Assembly (NCBI GenBank): GCA_937883785.1
Contig: CALGDE010000027.1
Location: 1-64,000, forward strand
DNA: 64,000 bases
Source of the DNA: an uncultured cyanobacterium
GTDB lineage: Bacteria > Cyanobacteriota > Cyanobacteriia > CACIAM-69d
Reading direction: 5' to 3'
Shown: in pieces, positions 38,811-48,242 of the stretch
How the letters are laid out: each line of letters starts with the position of its first letter
How positions within the stretch are numbered: position 1 is the first letter of the stretch
Translations under genes and position numbers: made by a program
Notes under the pieces: generated by a model
Databases searched by the model: none
What the model was told of the DNA's origin: nothing
Seen by the model: the letters and a program-made list of their open reading frames with translations, nothing else

Positions 38811-40085
38811 CTACTTCGCAGAGATGTTGGGCTCAAGCACAACGGAGCAGTAATGGCTATTGGCTAAATACTTGTCAGCCACCTGCTGAATCAAATCTGC
38901 AGAAATATCCTGCACCTGCTGGGGGTAGGTTAAAGCGTCCTCGAAAGATCCCATAACGCTGTAATACCCGTAGGTGGCGGCCAACTGGCTGGGTGTTTCC
39001 CCGGAAAACTGGTGATCGTTAATGAGTAGTCGTTTCGCCCGATCCAGCTCGATCGCCTCCACAGGAAGCTCCCCCAGCGATCGCAGCTGATTCCGAATAA
39101 ATGCCTCCACCTGCGCCACCTGGTCCATATCCAGCCAGGCAGTGATTACAAACAACGTGCTGTCCGTTTGCACATCGCACTCACAGGCAATGTCATAGAC
39201 CCATTGGCGTTCTTCCCGCAGTTCCCGCACCAGACGCGACATTCGCCCCGTTCCTAAAATCACCGCCAACATATCCAAAGCATTGGTAGTGTCCTGCTCC
39301 GCCCAACCAGGACACCGCCATCCCATCATCAACCGGGACTGCTCCAGATAGGGCAGCTTTAGATGCTGTCGTTCGCTGCGAGGCAATGTGGGCGCGATCG
39401 CCGGCACCTTCACAGGACAAAACTCTGGACGCGGGAACCGACCAAACATGTCATCAATCCACGACATAGCAGTATCGTGATTGACCTGACCGGTTATCGC
39501 CACGGTCATATTTGTAGGCTGATAGTGACACCGGTGGAACTGACGCATTTCTTGAGGGGAGCGCTCCAACAATGTTTCTGGCGTCCCTAAAATCGGACGT
39601 CCGTAGGGATGGTCGGGATACACCATGCCTAACAGCGCCTCGTAGCCCAGCCAATCAGGATTATCCGCTGCCTGACGAATCTCCTCCAGCACCACGGACC
39701 GCTCCCGATCAAATTCTTCATCTGGAATCGCTGCCGCCGTTAACAGCTCTGCCAAGGGCTCTAATGCTGTTCTACCCTGAGTCGCTGCCACCGTTACGTA
39801 ATAGTGGGCGTAATCATAACTAGTCGCAGCATTGGTAGATCCCCCTACCCCTTCCACTAGCTGATCAAAGACGCCGGGGGCTAGCGCTTCGGTGCCCTTG
39901 AAAATCATATGTTCTAAGAAGTGAGCCATTCCTGACCAAGGCTCCGGCTCCAACCGCGATCCCGCCCGCGTCCACACGTCCATGGTTACCACTGCGCTGT
40001 CGTTGACGGCATGATGAATAACCGTCAATCCGCTATCCAAAGTGGTCACAGTGGGCTTGGTTTTAGCCGCCAGGGTCAAGGGCAT
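38811..40085 (-). CDS. M16 family zinc metallopeptidase (processing peptidase-like)
   Basis: The 424-residue protein has the inverted zinc motif HFLEH (His55, Glu58, His59) in WSGMAHFLEHMIFKGTEAL, and a distal Glu in RSVVLEEIRQAADNPD (about 135) as third ligand, so the active site is intact. The rest follows the two-domain M16 layout, with the MSRLVRELREERQWVYDI block at about 290-310. Members degrade or process peptides; in cyanobacteria they resemble mitochondrial and plastid processing peptidases. No signal peptide is evident. Confidence 0.93.
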   Translation of the reverse strand: MPLTLAAKTKPTVTTLDSGLTVIHHAVNDSAVVTMDVWTRAGSRLEPEPWSGMAHFLEHMIFKGTEALAPGVFDQLVEGVGGSTNAATSYDYAHYYVTVAATQGRTALEPLAELLTAAAIPDEEFDRERSVVLEEIRQAADNPDWLGYEALLGMVYPDHPYGRPILGTPETLLERSPQEMRQFHRCHYQPTNMTVAITGQVNHDTAMSWIDDMFGRFPRPEFCPVKVPAIAPTLPRSERQHLKLPYLEQSRLMMGWRCPGWAEQDTTNALDMLAVILGTGRMSRLVRELREERQWVYDIACECDVQTDSTLFVITAWLDMDQVAQVEAFIRNQLRSLGELPVEAIELDRAKRLLINDHQFSGETPSQLAATYGYYSVMGSFEDALTYPQQVQDISADLIQQVADKYLANSHYCSVVLEPNISAK

Positions 40086-40666
40086 ACGGATCTCCTAGCC
40101 AGTGTGGCTGGGTAAAACGGGTGGTGTCGTGTAATGGACACGCCACGATGAAAACAGCAAACAAATGCGCAATCACCAAAAGACGCAAGGAAACACCGGA
40201 AGAAAAGAGGTGTTGTGATGGGGCGGAGCCTTCAAGCTCCAGGCACCCACAAAAATCTAACGGTTCCACAATCTAACGGTTCCACACTGTACCCCTTTGC
40301 CAAGGAAAAGCTAGAGAAAGTTAAAAGTTGCCAACATTTCGTGCCCCAGAAAGCGATGTAGGTGAGGGTCGACAGCGATCGCCACACACGGTCCTTTCAT
40401 CTGCTTATCGCCCAATCACCCCTTAAGTCAAAATTTCATGACATCCAAAACAATCCGCAAAGTCAATGTCATGGTTTCATGACTAGCATGGGTCGCAACA
40501 CCAGGAAAACCGTTGTTTTGTGGAGAAGCGATCGCAGACCCCCCTTGATCCCCACAAAGACTTTCGGCAATATATAGCCAAGCTTAAAAAGCGTTCTCCG
40601 CAGTGCTCTCAGGGTGTTTCTTTGGGTGCTGATTTGGGGGATGTGGTCGTAAGAGAGGCAGAAAGC
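40086..40666. other. Intergenic region with a short tandem repeat
   Basis: About 580 bases shared by divergent promoters. It includes a small hairpin GGAGCCTTCAAGCTCC (about 40225-40240) and a 16-bp tandem duplication (40255-40286). In-frame sequence from 40520 could extend the downstream protein by 49 residues, but that stretch lacks domain features. Confidence 0.4.
40255..40286 (+). repeat. Perfect 16-bp tandem duplication
   Basis: ATCTAACGGTTCCACA occurs twice head to tail upstream of both the M16 peptidase and DUF4912 genes. Each unit contains TTCCACA, part of a DnaA box, but two partial boxes are not enough to propose an origin here. Confidence 0.88.
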
Positions 40667-42187
40667 ATGAGTTCTAAAAATCCGAGACCGCCCCTAGAGG
40701 AAATGACCTTGCGTCAGCTTCGCCGCGTTGCCAGTGAGCTAGAAATTTCTCGCTATAGCCGTATGCGCAAGCAGCAGCTTTTGGAAAGTATTCGCCAGAA
40801 GCTACCGGAATCGAGCTTGCCTGAAGTAGCGCCAGCCACTGCCCCGCCCACGGAGGTTAGTGCTCCCCCAGCAGCTTCAGTGCCAGCAGCAATGTCCGAG
40901 AGCACGCCCGAACCGGCACCAGCAGATTCCACCCCGGTGTCTAAAGTTGCCGAGTCAGCGCCCGCACTTACCCCCCCGCAAACCACATCTACACTTCCCG
41001 AAAGGATTCCCGCCATGTCCAATGTTTCTCCTGGAGTATCCCAGTCGTCGTCAGCATCGATCACTTCAGAGTCAGCGACTCAAGAAGCCGTGGAAGCAAC
41101 CAAATATGACGTGGGCGTACCGGCATCGACGTTGACCATGGAAGAACTGGCGACCGTTGATGAGGATTTAGCAGAGCTGCCGGATGGTTACGGGAAAAGC
41201 ACCATTGCTCTGATGCCGCGAGATCCCCAGTGGGCATACGTGTATTGGGATGTGCCCAACGACCACAAAGATGCGATGCGCCAGCAGGGGGGGCAGCAGC
41301 TTGCGTTGCGGATCTATGACGTAACCAGCATTGATATCAATAGCCAACGTCCCCACAGTTTGCAGGAGCACGCCTGTGATGAGCTGGCGCGGGAATGGTA
41401 TTTGCCTCTGCCGGTTAGCGATCGCGACTACGTTGCCGAAATTGGTTACCGTTGCAATGATGGACGCTGGCTGATGTTGGCTCGGTCCGCCACCGTACGC
41501 GTACCGCCCGTGTTCCCCTCCGATTGGATTGAGGATATTTTTGTCACGGTTAACTGGGATCAGGAATTACAAGGTAGCCAGATTGCTACGTTGGTACCTC
41601 CCAGCGAGAAAGCGTTGGCCGATGCGGCGAACCGCCAAGGTGAAGGGGCTATGCACGGTAATATTTATGCCCTGTCTGAGGAGGCGGAGGCAATGCGCGT
41701 AGCAGGGTCCCTCCCCTACGGCTCTCATGTGGTGGGCTCCCTTCAGCACTTAGACACCCTCAGTTCCTATGTGTTCCCCTCGGGAGTGGGCATGTGGGCG
41801 TCAGGCGCTGGCTTAGCTGGCGTTGGCGGTGTAACGGGCATGTCCGGTGCTGGGTTGGCGAACTTCTCGGGCGCAGGTATGTTCAGCGCGTCGGCGGCTC
41901 CCATTCGTCCCCGAAGTTTCTGGTTGGTGGCTGATGCAGAGTTGATTGTTTACGGTGCAACGGAGCCGGATGCCACGGTCACCATTGCCGGTCGCCCCAT
42001 TAAGCTGAATTCTGACGGTACTTTCCGCTTCCAGATGTCGTTCCAAGATGGTGTCATTGACTACCCAATCATGGCTGTGGCCGCGGATGGGGAGCAAACG
42101 CGTTCGATTCATATGAAATTTGAGCGTCAAACCCTATCACGGAATACAAACACGAAGGCGGAAGCACCGATAGAGTGGCTGGTGTAG
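40667..42187 (+). CDS. DUF4912 protein with SAP/Rho-N-like N terminus
   Basis: From ATG 40667 the product has 506 residues. Residues about 8-45 (LEEMTLRQLRRVASELEISR ... QQLLESIRQKL) resemble a SAP/Rho-N helix-extended-helix nucleic acid binding motif. A Pro/Ser/Thr-rich linker follows (about 45-165). The DUF4912 domain spans about 170-310 (STIALMPRDPQWAYVYWDVP, LRIYDVT, YVAEIGYR), then a Gly-rich stretch with repeated SGAGL and a C-terminal beta domain (FWLVADAELIVYGATEPDAT). Function unknown. An upstream in-frame ATG (40520) is less favoured; GAGAGGC stands about 9 bases before the chosen start. A hairpin terminator follows. Confidence 0.8.
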   Translation: MSSKNPRPPLEEMTLRQLRRVASELEISRYSRMRKQQLLESIRQKLPESSLPEVAPATAPPTEVSAPPAASVPAAMSESTPEPAPADSTPVSKVAESAPALTPPQTTSTLPERIPAMSNVSPGVSQSSSASITSESATQEAVEATKYDVGVPASTLTMEELATVDEDLAELPDGYGKSTIALMPRDPQWAYVYWDVPNDHKDAMRQQGGQQLALRIYDVTSIDINSQRPHSLQEHACDELAREWYLPLPVSDRDYVAEIGYRCNDGRWLMLARSATVRVPPVFPSDWIEDIFVTVNWDQELQGSQIATLVPPSEKALADAANRQGEGAMHGNIYALSEEAEAMRVAGSLPYGSHVVGSLQHLDTLSSYVFPSGVGMWASGAGLAGVGGVTGMSGAGLANFSGAGMFSASAAPIRPRSFWLVADAELIVYGATEPDATVTIAGRPIKLNSDGTFRFQMSFQDGVIDYPIMAVAADGEQTRSIHMKFERQTLSRNTNTKAEAPIEWLV

Positions 42188-42251
42188 GGCAAAAGACTCG
42201 GTTTTGTCGAGACACTGGTGCTCAACTTTTCTTCTTTCCTAAGACTGCGAT

Positions 42252-42279
42252 AAGGGCCTCATTATGGGGCTCTTTTTTT
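42252..42279 (+). terminator. Rho-independent-type terminator after the DUF4912 gene
   Basis: AGGGCCTC (42253-42260) pairs with TGGGGCTCT (42265-42273, two G-T pairs) and is followed by a run of seven T. The rest of the 357-base gap to 42544 holds no gene I can support. Confidence 0.72.
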
Positions 42280-42544
42280 GTGGCTTATTCCTTGTCCTTT
42301 ATTCCCCGTTTGACACAAGGCTGTCAGATATTCCCCGTTACATAGACGATCGCGGGTGCGAAATTCTACATAAATCCTACAAAAACGAAAGATTTTGCCC
42401 CTGGGGAGGCGATCGCCGGATATAGCTGTTTTAATCGTGGTGAGTATGCCGGTTCTCAAGGGTAGAGCCACTCGCCTTTCGGGGACCAATGCCGGCAGCA
42501 CCTAGTGAAAAAATTGCCTCAATCATCAGATCAAATCGCCAGCA

Positions 42545-43615
42545 ATGTTATTTGAATCCCTTACATTTCTACTGCTCTGGATTTTTATCGGATGGCTGAT
42601 TTGGTATCTCCTGTTCAAGGTAAAGTTTGTTCCCGTCGCCTATTACACTGGGCTGGGAATTATTACCGTGGCGGCGCTGTTGACCATTGCATTTATGAGT
42701 CCCACGGGGCGTACGTCAGAAATTTTAGGCAGTTTGCTGTCGTTGCTCTTTACGCCCCTGGGGCTGGCACTGCTGCTGTTATCTCGGTTTAATCTCAAAA
42801 GTGGCTTGGCAAAGTTCGCGGGCAATGGGTTTGCGGCGGCGGCATTTTCGATTTTGCTCTTTTCCAGCGTTCCGGTGGTGGGCTTTTCTTTGGCCGAGCA
42901 GTTAGAGCGCAGTGCCATCCGTGACCTCAATACGGACCAGGTAACCCAGGCGATTGTTCTGTTAGGGGATGGAACCACCCGTGTGGCTGGTATTGGCGAT
43001 CAACGCATTGAGCTAACGGAAAGTGGCGATCGCATTACCGAAGCAGCCCAGCTATACCGGCGAGGCGTTGCCCCTCGCATTATTGTCAGCGCTGGATTTC
43101 GCCCTGAGCGTAATGCTTATTGGCTGTCGGGGCGCAGCGGTTGTGTGGACGGCGAAGTGGAAGCATTCCGGGAATGTCGCCAGGGGGAATCAACGGATAT
43201 TCGAGCGTTGCTAGAGCGCACAGGGGTGCCTGCCAATGCAATTTCGGTGCCCGAAGGAGAAATCGTTAACCGTCGGGAGATTGTAGATATTCGCACCAGT
43301 GCCCTGGACGTACAGGAGGAGTTCGGTGGAAATGTAGAGGGTGTGCGTATTACGTTGGTCACGTCGGCGATTAATATGCGCCGCGCCGTTTTGTCCTTTG
43401 AAAGTCTAGGGTTTACGGTGGTTCCCGCTCCTACAGACTTTTATACCCTGCCCTATGATGCGCCTGATATTCCCCCGGCGCCGCTGCGCTATTTAGGTAT
43501 TCCTGGGCTAATTCCCAGCGTTGAGGGATTGTCAGTGAGCACCAAGGTGGTTAGTGAATACTTGCTTAGCGTGTTTTATTTCCTACGGGGATGGATTTCG
43601 CCGTTCCGTATGTAA
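42545..43615 (+). CDS. YdcF/ElyC (DUF218) family membrane protein
   Basis: The 356-residue protein has four hydrophobic segments (about 5-27, 33-52, 58-80, 93-115) and then a DUF218 domain (about 133-345) with AIVLLGDGTTR, ITEAAQLYRRGVAPRIIVSAG and TLVTSAINMRRAVLSFESLGF. ElyC and related E. coli proteins affect envelope integrity and peptidoglycan at low temperature; YdcF binds S-adenosylmethionine. An insertion after the first motif includes two Cys (GCVDGEVEAFRECRQG). No operon partner is evident. Confidence 0.87.
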   Translation: MLFESLTFLLLWIFIGWLIWYLLFKVKFVPVAYYTGLGIITVAALLTIAFMSPTGRTSEILGSLLSLLFTPLGLALLLLSRFNLKSGLAKFAGNGFAAAAFSILLFSSVPVVGFSLAEQLERSAIRDLNTDQVTQAIVLLGDGTTRVAGIGDQRIELTESGDRITEAAQLYRRGVAPRIIVSAGFRPERNAYWLSGRSGCVDGEVEAFRECRQGESTDIRALLERTGVPANAISVPEGEIVNRREIVDIRTSALDVQEEFGGNVEGVRITLVTSAINMRRAVLSFESLGFTVVPAPTDFYTLPYDAPDIPPAPLRYLGIPGLIPSVEGLSVSTKVVSEYLLSVFYFLRGWISPFRM

Positions 43616-44051
43616 CGTGGCGGAGTTTTCCCAAGGCTGAGGCGGCGATCGCACGGTTGCCTTATCCTACTTAAGAAGCAAAGTGTTGCCTACAATCCGC
43701 TCTAGGTATCACTAGCTAAATTCCATAGTTAAAGTCCATCATTTCAACGCTGTAGGGAAATTCACCTTGGGTCGCCCCCTCGAAAGCAAAGCGTTCTTCG
43801 AGCCTAGCCCCATGCAGTTACTTCCTTACAGCCATTAATTCTGAAATTTATGGTCAATTCGATAAAAAACAGGATGATTTTGAGTCCCGTAATCGAAGCT
43901 AAATTCCCATTATTGGCTTTGCCAACCCTTCGCGGACGACTGTACTCAGCGATCGCTGACTGTTCTACTCATTAAAGGGTCGACCATAATTTAGTAGAAG
44001 CTTCCGGAAATCACAGCCCCAGAAATCACAGCCCCAGAAATCAAGCAATCC
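43616..44051. other. Intergenic region upstream of the ABC ATPase
   Basis: About 435 bases without a gene. It has a small inverted repeat CTCGAA/TTCGAG near 43790 and ends in a 15-bp tandem repeat (44007-44043) just before the ABC ATPase start. No terminator was recognised. Confidence 0.4.
44007..44043 (+). repeat. 15-bp tandem repeat, two and a half units
   Basis: GAAATCACAGCCCCA is repeated twice and followed by GAAATCA, eight bases before the ATG at 44052. It occupies the position expected for the ribosome binding site, and no purine-rich Shine-Dalgarno sequence is visible there. Unit number could affect translation. Confidence 0.88.
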
Positions 44052-45284
44052 ATGATCGAAGCAGACGGCTTAACCAAGATCTACGGCAGCACCACGGTGT
44101 TGAACGACGTAACGTTTACCGTTGAGCCAGGTCAAATTCTGGGCTTTTTGGGTCCCAACGGTGCAGGAAAAACCACCACGATGCGCATCCTCACAGGATA
44201 CCTACCTGCGACAGAGGGCACAGCTCGTGTGGCAGGGTTTGATGTGCATGAAAAATCCATTGCAGTGCGCAAGCGTATTGGCTATCTGCCCGAGGCGCCC
44301 CCCCTATATCCAGAGATGACCGTCGAAGGATTCTTGCATTTTGTGGCACGTATTAAGGGGGTGTCTTCGGGGAGTCGCCGGGAACGGGTGCAATGGGCGA
44401 TCGACCGTTGCAGTCTGGAGGAGAAGCAAACGCTGCAAATTCGCAAGTTATCTAAGGGGTTTCGTCAGCGGGTAGGGATTGCCCAGGCGATCGTCCACAA
44501 TCCGCCGGTCATTGTGTTGGACGAGCCCACAGTAGGGCTGGACCCACGGCAAATTATTGAGGTGCGGAACCTGATCAAAAGTCTGGCAGGGGACCACACC
44601 ATTATTTTGTCCACCCATATTCTGACGGAGGTAAGTGCCACCTGCGATCGTGTGGCAATTATCAACCGAGGCAGCCTGGTGGCCACGGACACCTTGAGCA
44701 ATCTGACCGGAGCGCTGGGAAATCAGTGGCGTTATACCGTCGAAATTGCCCATGGGGAAGCTCCATTTTTGATGGAAACGGTGGTGGAAAAATCCGTTAG
44801 CGAAATTGCAGAAGAGGATGGGAGTACAGAAGAGGTAAGCTCGGAGCACAGTCAGGAGACAGACACTAAAAACGAAAATCCCGACGACGCCAGCAGCGAG
44901 ATTGAGAACGTTAATGACGAAGTGGCGCTGGAAGAAGATTGGACAGAGTCTGTAGATGCAGGAGACGTTGAAACTGAGGAAATTCGCTGGGAGTTAACGG
45001 AATTTGGACAACAGTGGTGCGATCGCCTCAAGGAAATCCCTGGCGTAGCAACGGTAAACCCAGAACTAAATCAGCTATCTAGCCCTGACGACGTTGATCC
45101 AAAGCGGTTGCGCCTACAGATCCACAGCGAAGCAGAGGCGGATCCGGGGCAAGGAATTGCTGCGATGGCTATCCGGGAAGGGTTAGGGCTTTGTGAAATG
45201 CGGCGCGATCGCCCCAGCCTAGAAGAGGCATTTTTGAGGTTGACCACCTCTGGATACAGTGCGCCACCAACCGAAGCAGAATGA
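44052..45284 (+). CDS. ABC transporter ATP-binding protein with acidic insertion
   Basis: The 410-residue protein has a complete ABC nucleotide-binding domain: Walker A GPNGAGKTT (about 36-44), Q-loop region, signature KLSKGFRQRVG, Walker B VIVLDEPTVGLDP (about 153-165) and the switch His in ILSTHIL. It resembles the GldA/NatA-like exporters that work with an ABC-2 permease. Residues about 240-305 are a highly acidic, Ser/Glu/Asp-rich insertion that splits the C-terminal domain, unusual for the family. No permease gene follows; instead a hypothetical gene overlaps its stop by four bases. Confidence 0.9.
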   Translation: MIEADGLTKIYGSTTVLNDVTFTVEPGQILGFLGPNGAGKTTTMRILTGYLPATEGTARVAGFDVHEKSIAVRKRIGYLPEAPPLYPEMTVEGFLHFVARIKGVSSGSRRERVQWAIDRCSLEEKQTLQIRKLSKGFRQRVGIAQAIVHNPPVIVLDEPTVGLDPRQIIEVRNLIKSLAGDHTIILSTHILTEVSATCDRVAIINRGSLVATDTLSNLTGALGNQWRYTVEIAHGEAPFLMETVVEKSVSEIAEEDGSTEEVSSEHSQETDTKNENPDDASSEIENVNDEVALEEDWTESVDAGDVETEEIRWELTEFGQQWCDRLKEIPGVATVNPELNQLSSPDDVDPKRLRLQIHSEAEADPGQGIAAMAIREGLGLCEMRRDRPSLEEAFLRLTTSGYSAPPTEAE

Positions 45285-46138
45285 CCGCCGAGAGCGCTGA
45301 CACCGATAAATTTCCTGCTCGCCTCCACGTCATCATTGCCCGTAACGCCAATCGGGCGATCGTCTTTAGGCGGGGTCCTTCCAAGTATGTCTGTACAGTG
45401 CTGTGGAATATGGACAACGATGAGTTTTCCGTGGGGCAGTGGCTGAAAGGGCGTATTTATGAGCGGCGATCCGATATTTCCCCCAATGGACAATATTTGA
45501 TTTATTTTGCTCTAAACGGAAAATGGAGTTCACCAACCGGCGGTTCCTGGACAGCCATCTCGCGTACTCCATGGCTCAGGGCGATTACGCTGCTGGGTAA
45601 AGGAGACGGCTGGCATGGCGGCGGACTGTTTGCCGATAACCGTTCCTACTGGCTCAACGATGGGTACGGTCACAAAGTCATGCGGCAGAGCAACGAGGTC
45701 AGCCGAAACAAGGAATTCAGCCCTGAGCAGTACTTTGGGGGCGAATGCCTCAGCGTGTACTACCCTCGATTGATGCGGGACGGTTGGACCTTAAAGGAAC
45801 AAGAGAAAACTGAACAAAGCTGGCACAGCATTACCGTATTTGAAAAAAGTATTCCTTCGGGCTGGGCTCTTAGAAAACTTGCCCATGCACAGGTGAATTC
45901 TCCCCAAGGGAAGGGATGCTACTGGGATGAGCACGTGCTTATTGATGGGAGAAACAAGACTGAGCAGGCTGAACCGCTGTGGGAGTGGGCAGATTTTGAT
46001 GGGAAAAGCTTGGTTTACGCTGAGGGGGGGTGTCTGTATCGGCGATCGCTGATCAATCCCAAGAAAATCGGCGAGCCAAAATGCATCTTCGACTTCAACC
46101 CGATGACCTTTAAAGCAATCAAAGCTCCCTACGATTAG
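45281..46138 (+). CDS. Hypothetical protein, translationally coupled to the ABC ATPase
   Basis: I do not recognise a named family. The 285-residue protein has no signal or membrane segment. It is rich in Trp, Tyr and Gly with repeated short strands (HVIIARNANRAIVFRRGPSK, GQYLIYFALNGKW, GLFADNRSYWLNDGYG, KSLVYAEGGCLYR), suggesting a beta-propeller-like or all-beta fold. The ATGA overlap with the upstream ABC gene indicates coupled translation and possibly a shared function. It lacks the multiple membrane helices of an ABC permease. Confidence 0.65.
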   Translation: MTAESADTDKFPARLHVIIARNANRAIVFRRGPSKYVCTVLWNMDNDEFSVGQWLKGRIYERRSDISPNGQYLIYFALNGKWSSPTGGSWTAISRTPWLRAITLLGKGDGWHGGGLFADNRSYWLNDGYGHKVMRQSNEVSRNKEFSPEQYFGGECLSVYYPRLMRDGWTLKEQEKTEQSWHSITVFEKSIPSGWALRKLAHAQVNSPQGKGCYWDEHVLIDGRNKTEQAEPLWEWADFDGKSLVYAEGGCLYRRSLINPKKIGEPKCIFDFNPMTFKAIKAPYD

Positions 46139-46177
46139 CCACAATAGTTGCGCCCAAAACTGCGCCCAAGGCAAGCT

Positions 46178-46438
46178 GTGAAACACACTGACCAAGTAAA
46201 AAACTATCCAGGCAGCCACGAAGAATTGGCAGAAAACCTCGGCGATTTGTACTACGGTTCCCTTGCCGAATTTCTTCACCAGCTATCCGCAAAGCTTGAA
46301 AAGGATGGACATGCAGACAAGGGTCGGGGACGCTCCCGATTAGCCACAGAACTGCTTGCCTGTAGTCAGCGTTTGCAGGAAGCCGCAGCCCATATTGATC
46401 GAGCGTGGGAAATCTGTGAGCCCTACGTCAAAAAATAA
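46178..46438 (+). CDS. Small conserved hypothetical protein
   Basis: From GTG 46178 (after AAGGCAAG) the product has 86 residues. It is helical and charged: LAENLGDLYYGSLAEFLHQL, ATELLACSQRLQEAAAHIDRAWEICEPYV. A TTG at 46148 is an alternative start but would add Arg/Pro/Lys-rich residues unlike the rest. No function is apparent. It lies 39 bp after the preceding hypothetical gene and ends at a hairpin shared with sigA. Confidence 0.6.
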   Translation: MKHTDQVKNYPGSHEELAENLGDLYYGSLAEFLHQLSAKLEKDGHADKGRGRSRLATELLACSQRLQEAAAHIDRAWEICEPYVKK

Positions 46439-46464
46439 GGGGGATACCGAAAACGGCTCCCCCT
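46438..46464. terminator. Bidirectional hairpin between convergent genes
   Basis: AGGGGGA (46438-46444) pairs with TCCCCCT (46458-46464), extended inside by CCG-AAAA-CGG. It lies between the small hypothetical gene and the convergent end of sigA. Confidence 0.65.
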
Positions 46465-46495
46465 CAAGGATTTGGTATTTCGCTATGGATTCAAA

Positions 46496-47656
46496 TTAGC
46501 GAATGTACTCTTTTAAAATGCTGTTGCGGTTGGGATGACGTAGCTTACGCAGCGCCTTCGCTTCAATCTGACGAATCCGCTCACGGGTCACGTTGAAGAT
46601 TTGCCCGATTTCCTCCAGGGTCTTCATGCGACCGTCATCCAAGCCATAGCGTAGGCGCAACACATCACGCTCGCGAGGGCTCAGGGTATCTAGAACGCTT
46701 TCTAGATCTTCCCGAAGCAGGCTCTTGGCTACCTGATCCTCAGGGGTTTCACCGTCGGACTCGATAAAGTCGCCTAGGCGAGAATCCTCTTCCTTACCAA
46801 TAGGCGTTTCCAGTGAAATAGGCAGCTGGGCCGACTTGGCGATGAAACGCAGCTTCTCGATGGTCATTTCCATACGAGTTGCAATTTCTTCCTCGGTGGG
46901 CTTACGACCCATTTCCTGGGAAAGCAGTTTGGTGGTCTTCTTAATCCGTGAAATGGTTTCGTACAGGTGCACCGGTAGGCGAATGGTGCGGGACTGGTCC
47001 GCGATCGCCCGAGTAATCGCCTGACGAATCCACCAGGTGGCGTAAGTGGAGAACTTATAACCCTTCTCGTGGTCAAACTTCTCTGCCGCCCGAATCAAAC
47101 CGAGACTACCTTCCTGGATTAGATCCTGGAACGACAGCCCCCGGTTCATATATTTCTTGGCGATCGACACCACCAGACGCAAGTTGGACTGCACCATCTT
47201 GTCCTTGGCGCGGCGCCCCCCATGAAGGCGACGACGGAACGCCGACAGCTTCATCTCCATGGCGTCCGCCCATTCTTGGTCGGTGGGAGCTCGATCCAGC
47301 TCCTCATCCAGGGCGTCATAAACTCGCTCCATCTCAAGCAGATCAGCGATCTTACGAGCCAACTCAATTTCCTCGTCGGCACGCAATAGACGAATCCGCC
47401 CAATTTCCTGCAAGTACAGACGAATAGAATCTTCGGTGTAGTGCTTCTTTTTCGCAGCGGCAGCTTTGCGGCGCGCAGCAGCCTTACTTACCTTCGTGGG
47501 CGTGCTCTCAGGGGCAACCTTTGCCGCACCGCTGCCGTCAACGTTGCCATTTCCGTCAACTGCCTCCATGTCGGGCTTTGGATTTGCCTTTACTGCCTTC
47601 TTCGGCGTTTCCTCCAGAACATTCCCCTTCTTGGTAAGTACTTTGGCTTGGGTCAT
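46496..47656 (-). CDS. sigA: Primary RNA polymerase sigma factor SigA (RpoD)
   Basis: This 386-residue group 1 sigma factor directs housekeeping transcription. It has a Lys/Ala-rich N-terminal extension (about 1-75), region 1.2 ([16 protein letters not shown]), region 2 ([40 protein letters not shown]), region 3 ([20 protein letters not shown]) and region 4 with the -35-binding helix ([20 protein letters not shown]). The length and the N-terminal [10 protein letters not shown] segment match cyanobacterial SigA. A 586-base leader precedes it. A second sigma factor, sigF, is at 6.6 kb. Confidence 0.96.
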   Translation of the reverse strand: MTQAKVLTKKGNVLEETPKKAVKANPKPDMEAVDGNGNVDGSGAAKVAPESTPTKVSKAAARRKAAAAKKKHYTEDSIRLYLQEIGRIRLLRADEEIELARKIADLLEMERVYDALDEELDRAPTDQEWADAMEMKLSAFRRRLHGGRRAKDKMVQSNLRLVVSIAKKYMNRGLSFQDLIQEGSLGLIRAAEKFDHEKGYKFSTYATWWIRQAITRAIADQSRTIRLPVHLYETISRIKKTTKLLSQEMGRKPTEEEIATRMEMTIEKLRFIAKSAQLPISLETPIGKEEDSRLGDFIESDGETPEDQVAKSLLREDLESVLDTLSPRERDVLRLRYGLDDGRMKTLEEIGQIFNVTRERIRQIEAKALRKLRHPNRNSILKEYIR

Positions 47657-48242
47657 GCTGCGTTCCTCGCTCTCCTGATAAAACTAGGTGGACTATTTGG
47701 GATGGAATCGAAAGCGGTGTCTTATTCAAGGACCTCCGCCATGGTGAATCGATCTCAAAAGTCCAACCCTATATTGTGCAGGTTGATACCAATGAGACCA
47801 ATCTGTCTACAGAATAACTTCGGATTTCAGAAATCCGCCACTAGACTGTAGCTTGTTTTACGAAAAAAATCTGGAATCTCTGGACATTTGTCGCCAACTG
47901 TGCGCCTGAAGAGGCTAAAAGGGGATTTTTTCAGAGTTCTCGATCTACAACCGGAGCGAACTTGCTTCCATCCTGACCATCTTAATGTTGGTTTTATAAA
48001 TTTGGGGACGGTGGGTTGCACTTTACAGTCTTGCAACAGTTCAATCTAATTTGAATTCTAGTCTAAGTTTCGCACTCTGACAGTGAGTGATTATCCCTAG
48101 TCAGCCGATTAGGGCTGATCGCCCTCATGTGGCATCCACAGGCGCTAAGTCAGAAAAAATGCGGTCCTCAGCCATATTGCGAAATCCAAAAGCCCGTCTT
48201 TCCAAGATCTCTTGCCGAGATCATTGGCGCATCAGAAGTGCA
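47657..48242. other. Long sigA leader
   Basis: About 586 bases between divergent-facing sigA and the end of gloB. No gene or strong hairpin was recognised. The sigA promoter should lie within it; no convincing -10/-35 pair can be fixed by eye. Confidence 0.4.

Noticed and set aside
40255-40286. Second DnaA-box cluster
   Set aside because: Only two partial TTCCACA matches arising from one tandem duplication, with no AT-rich element.
45281-46138. ABC-2 permease partner for the upstream ATPase
   Set aside because: The product has no hydrophobic membrane segments.
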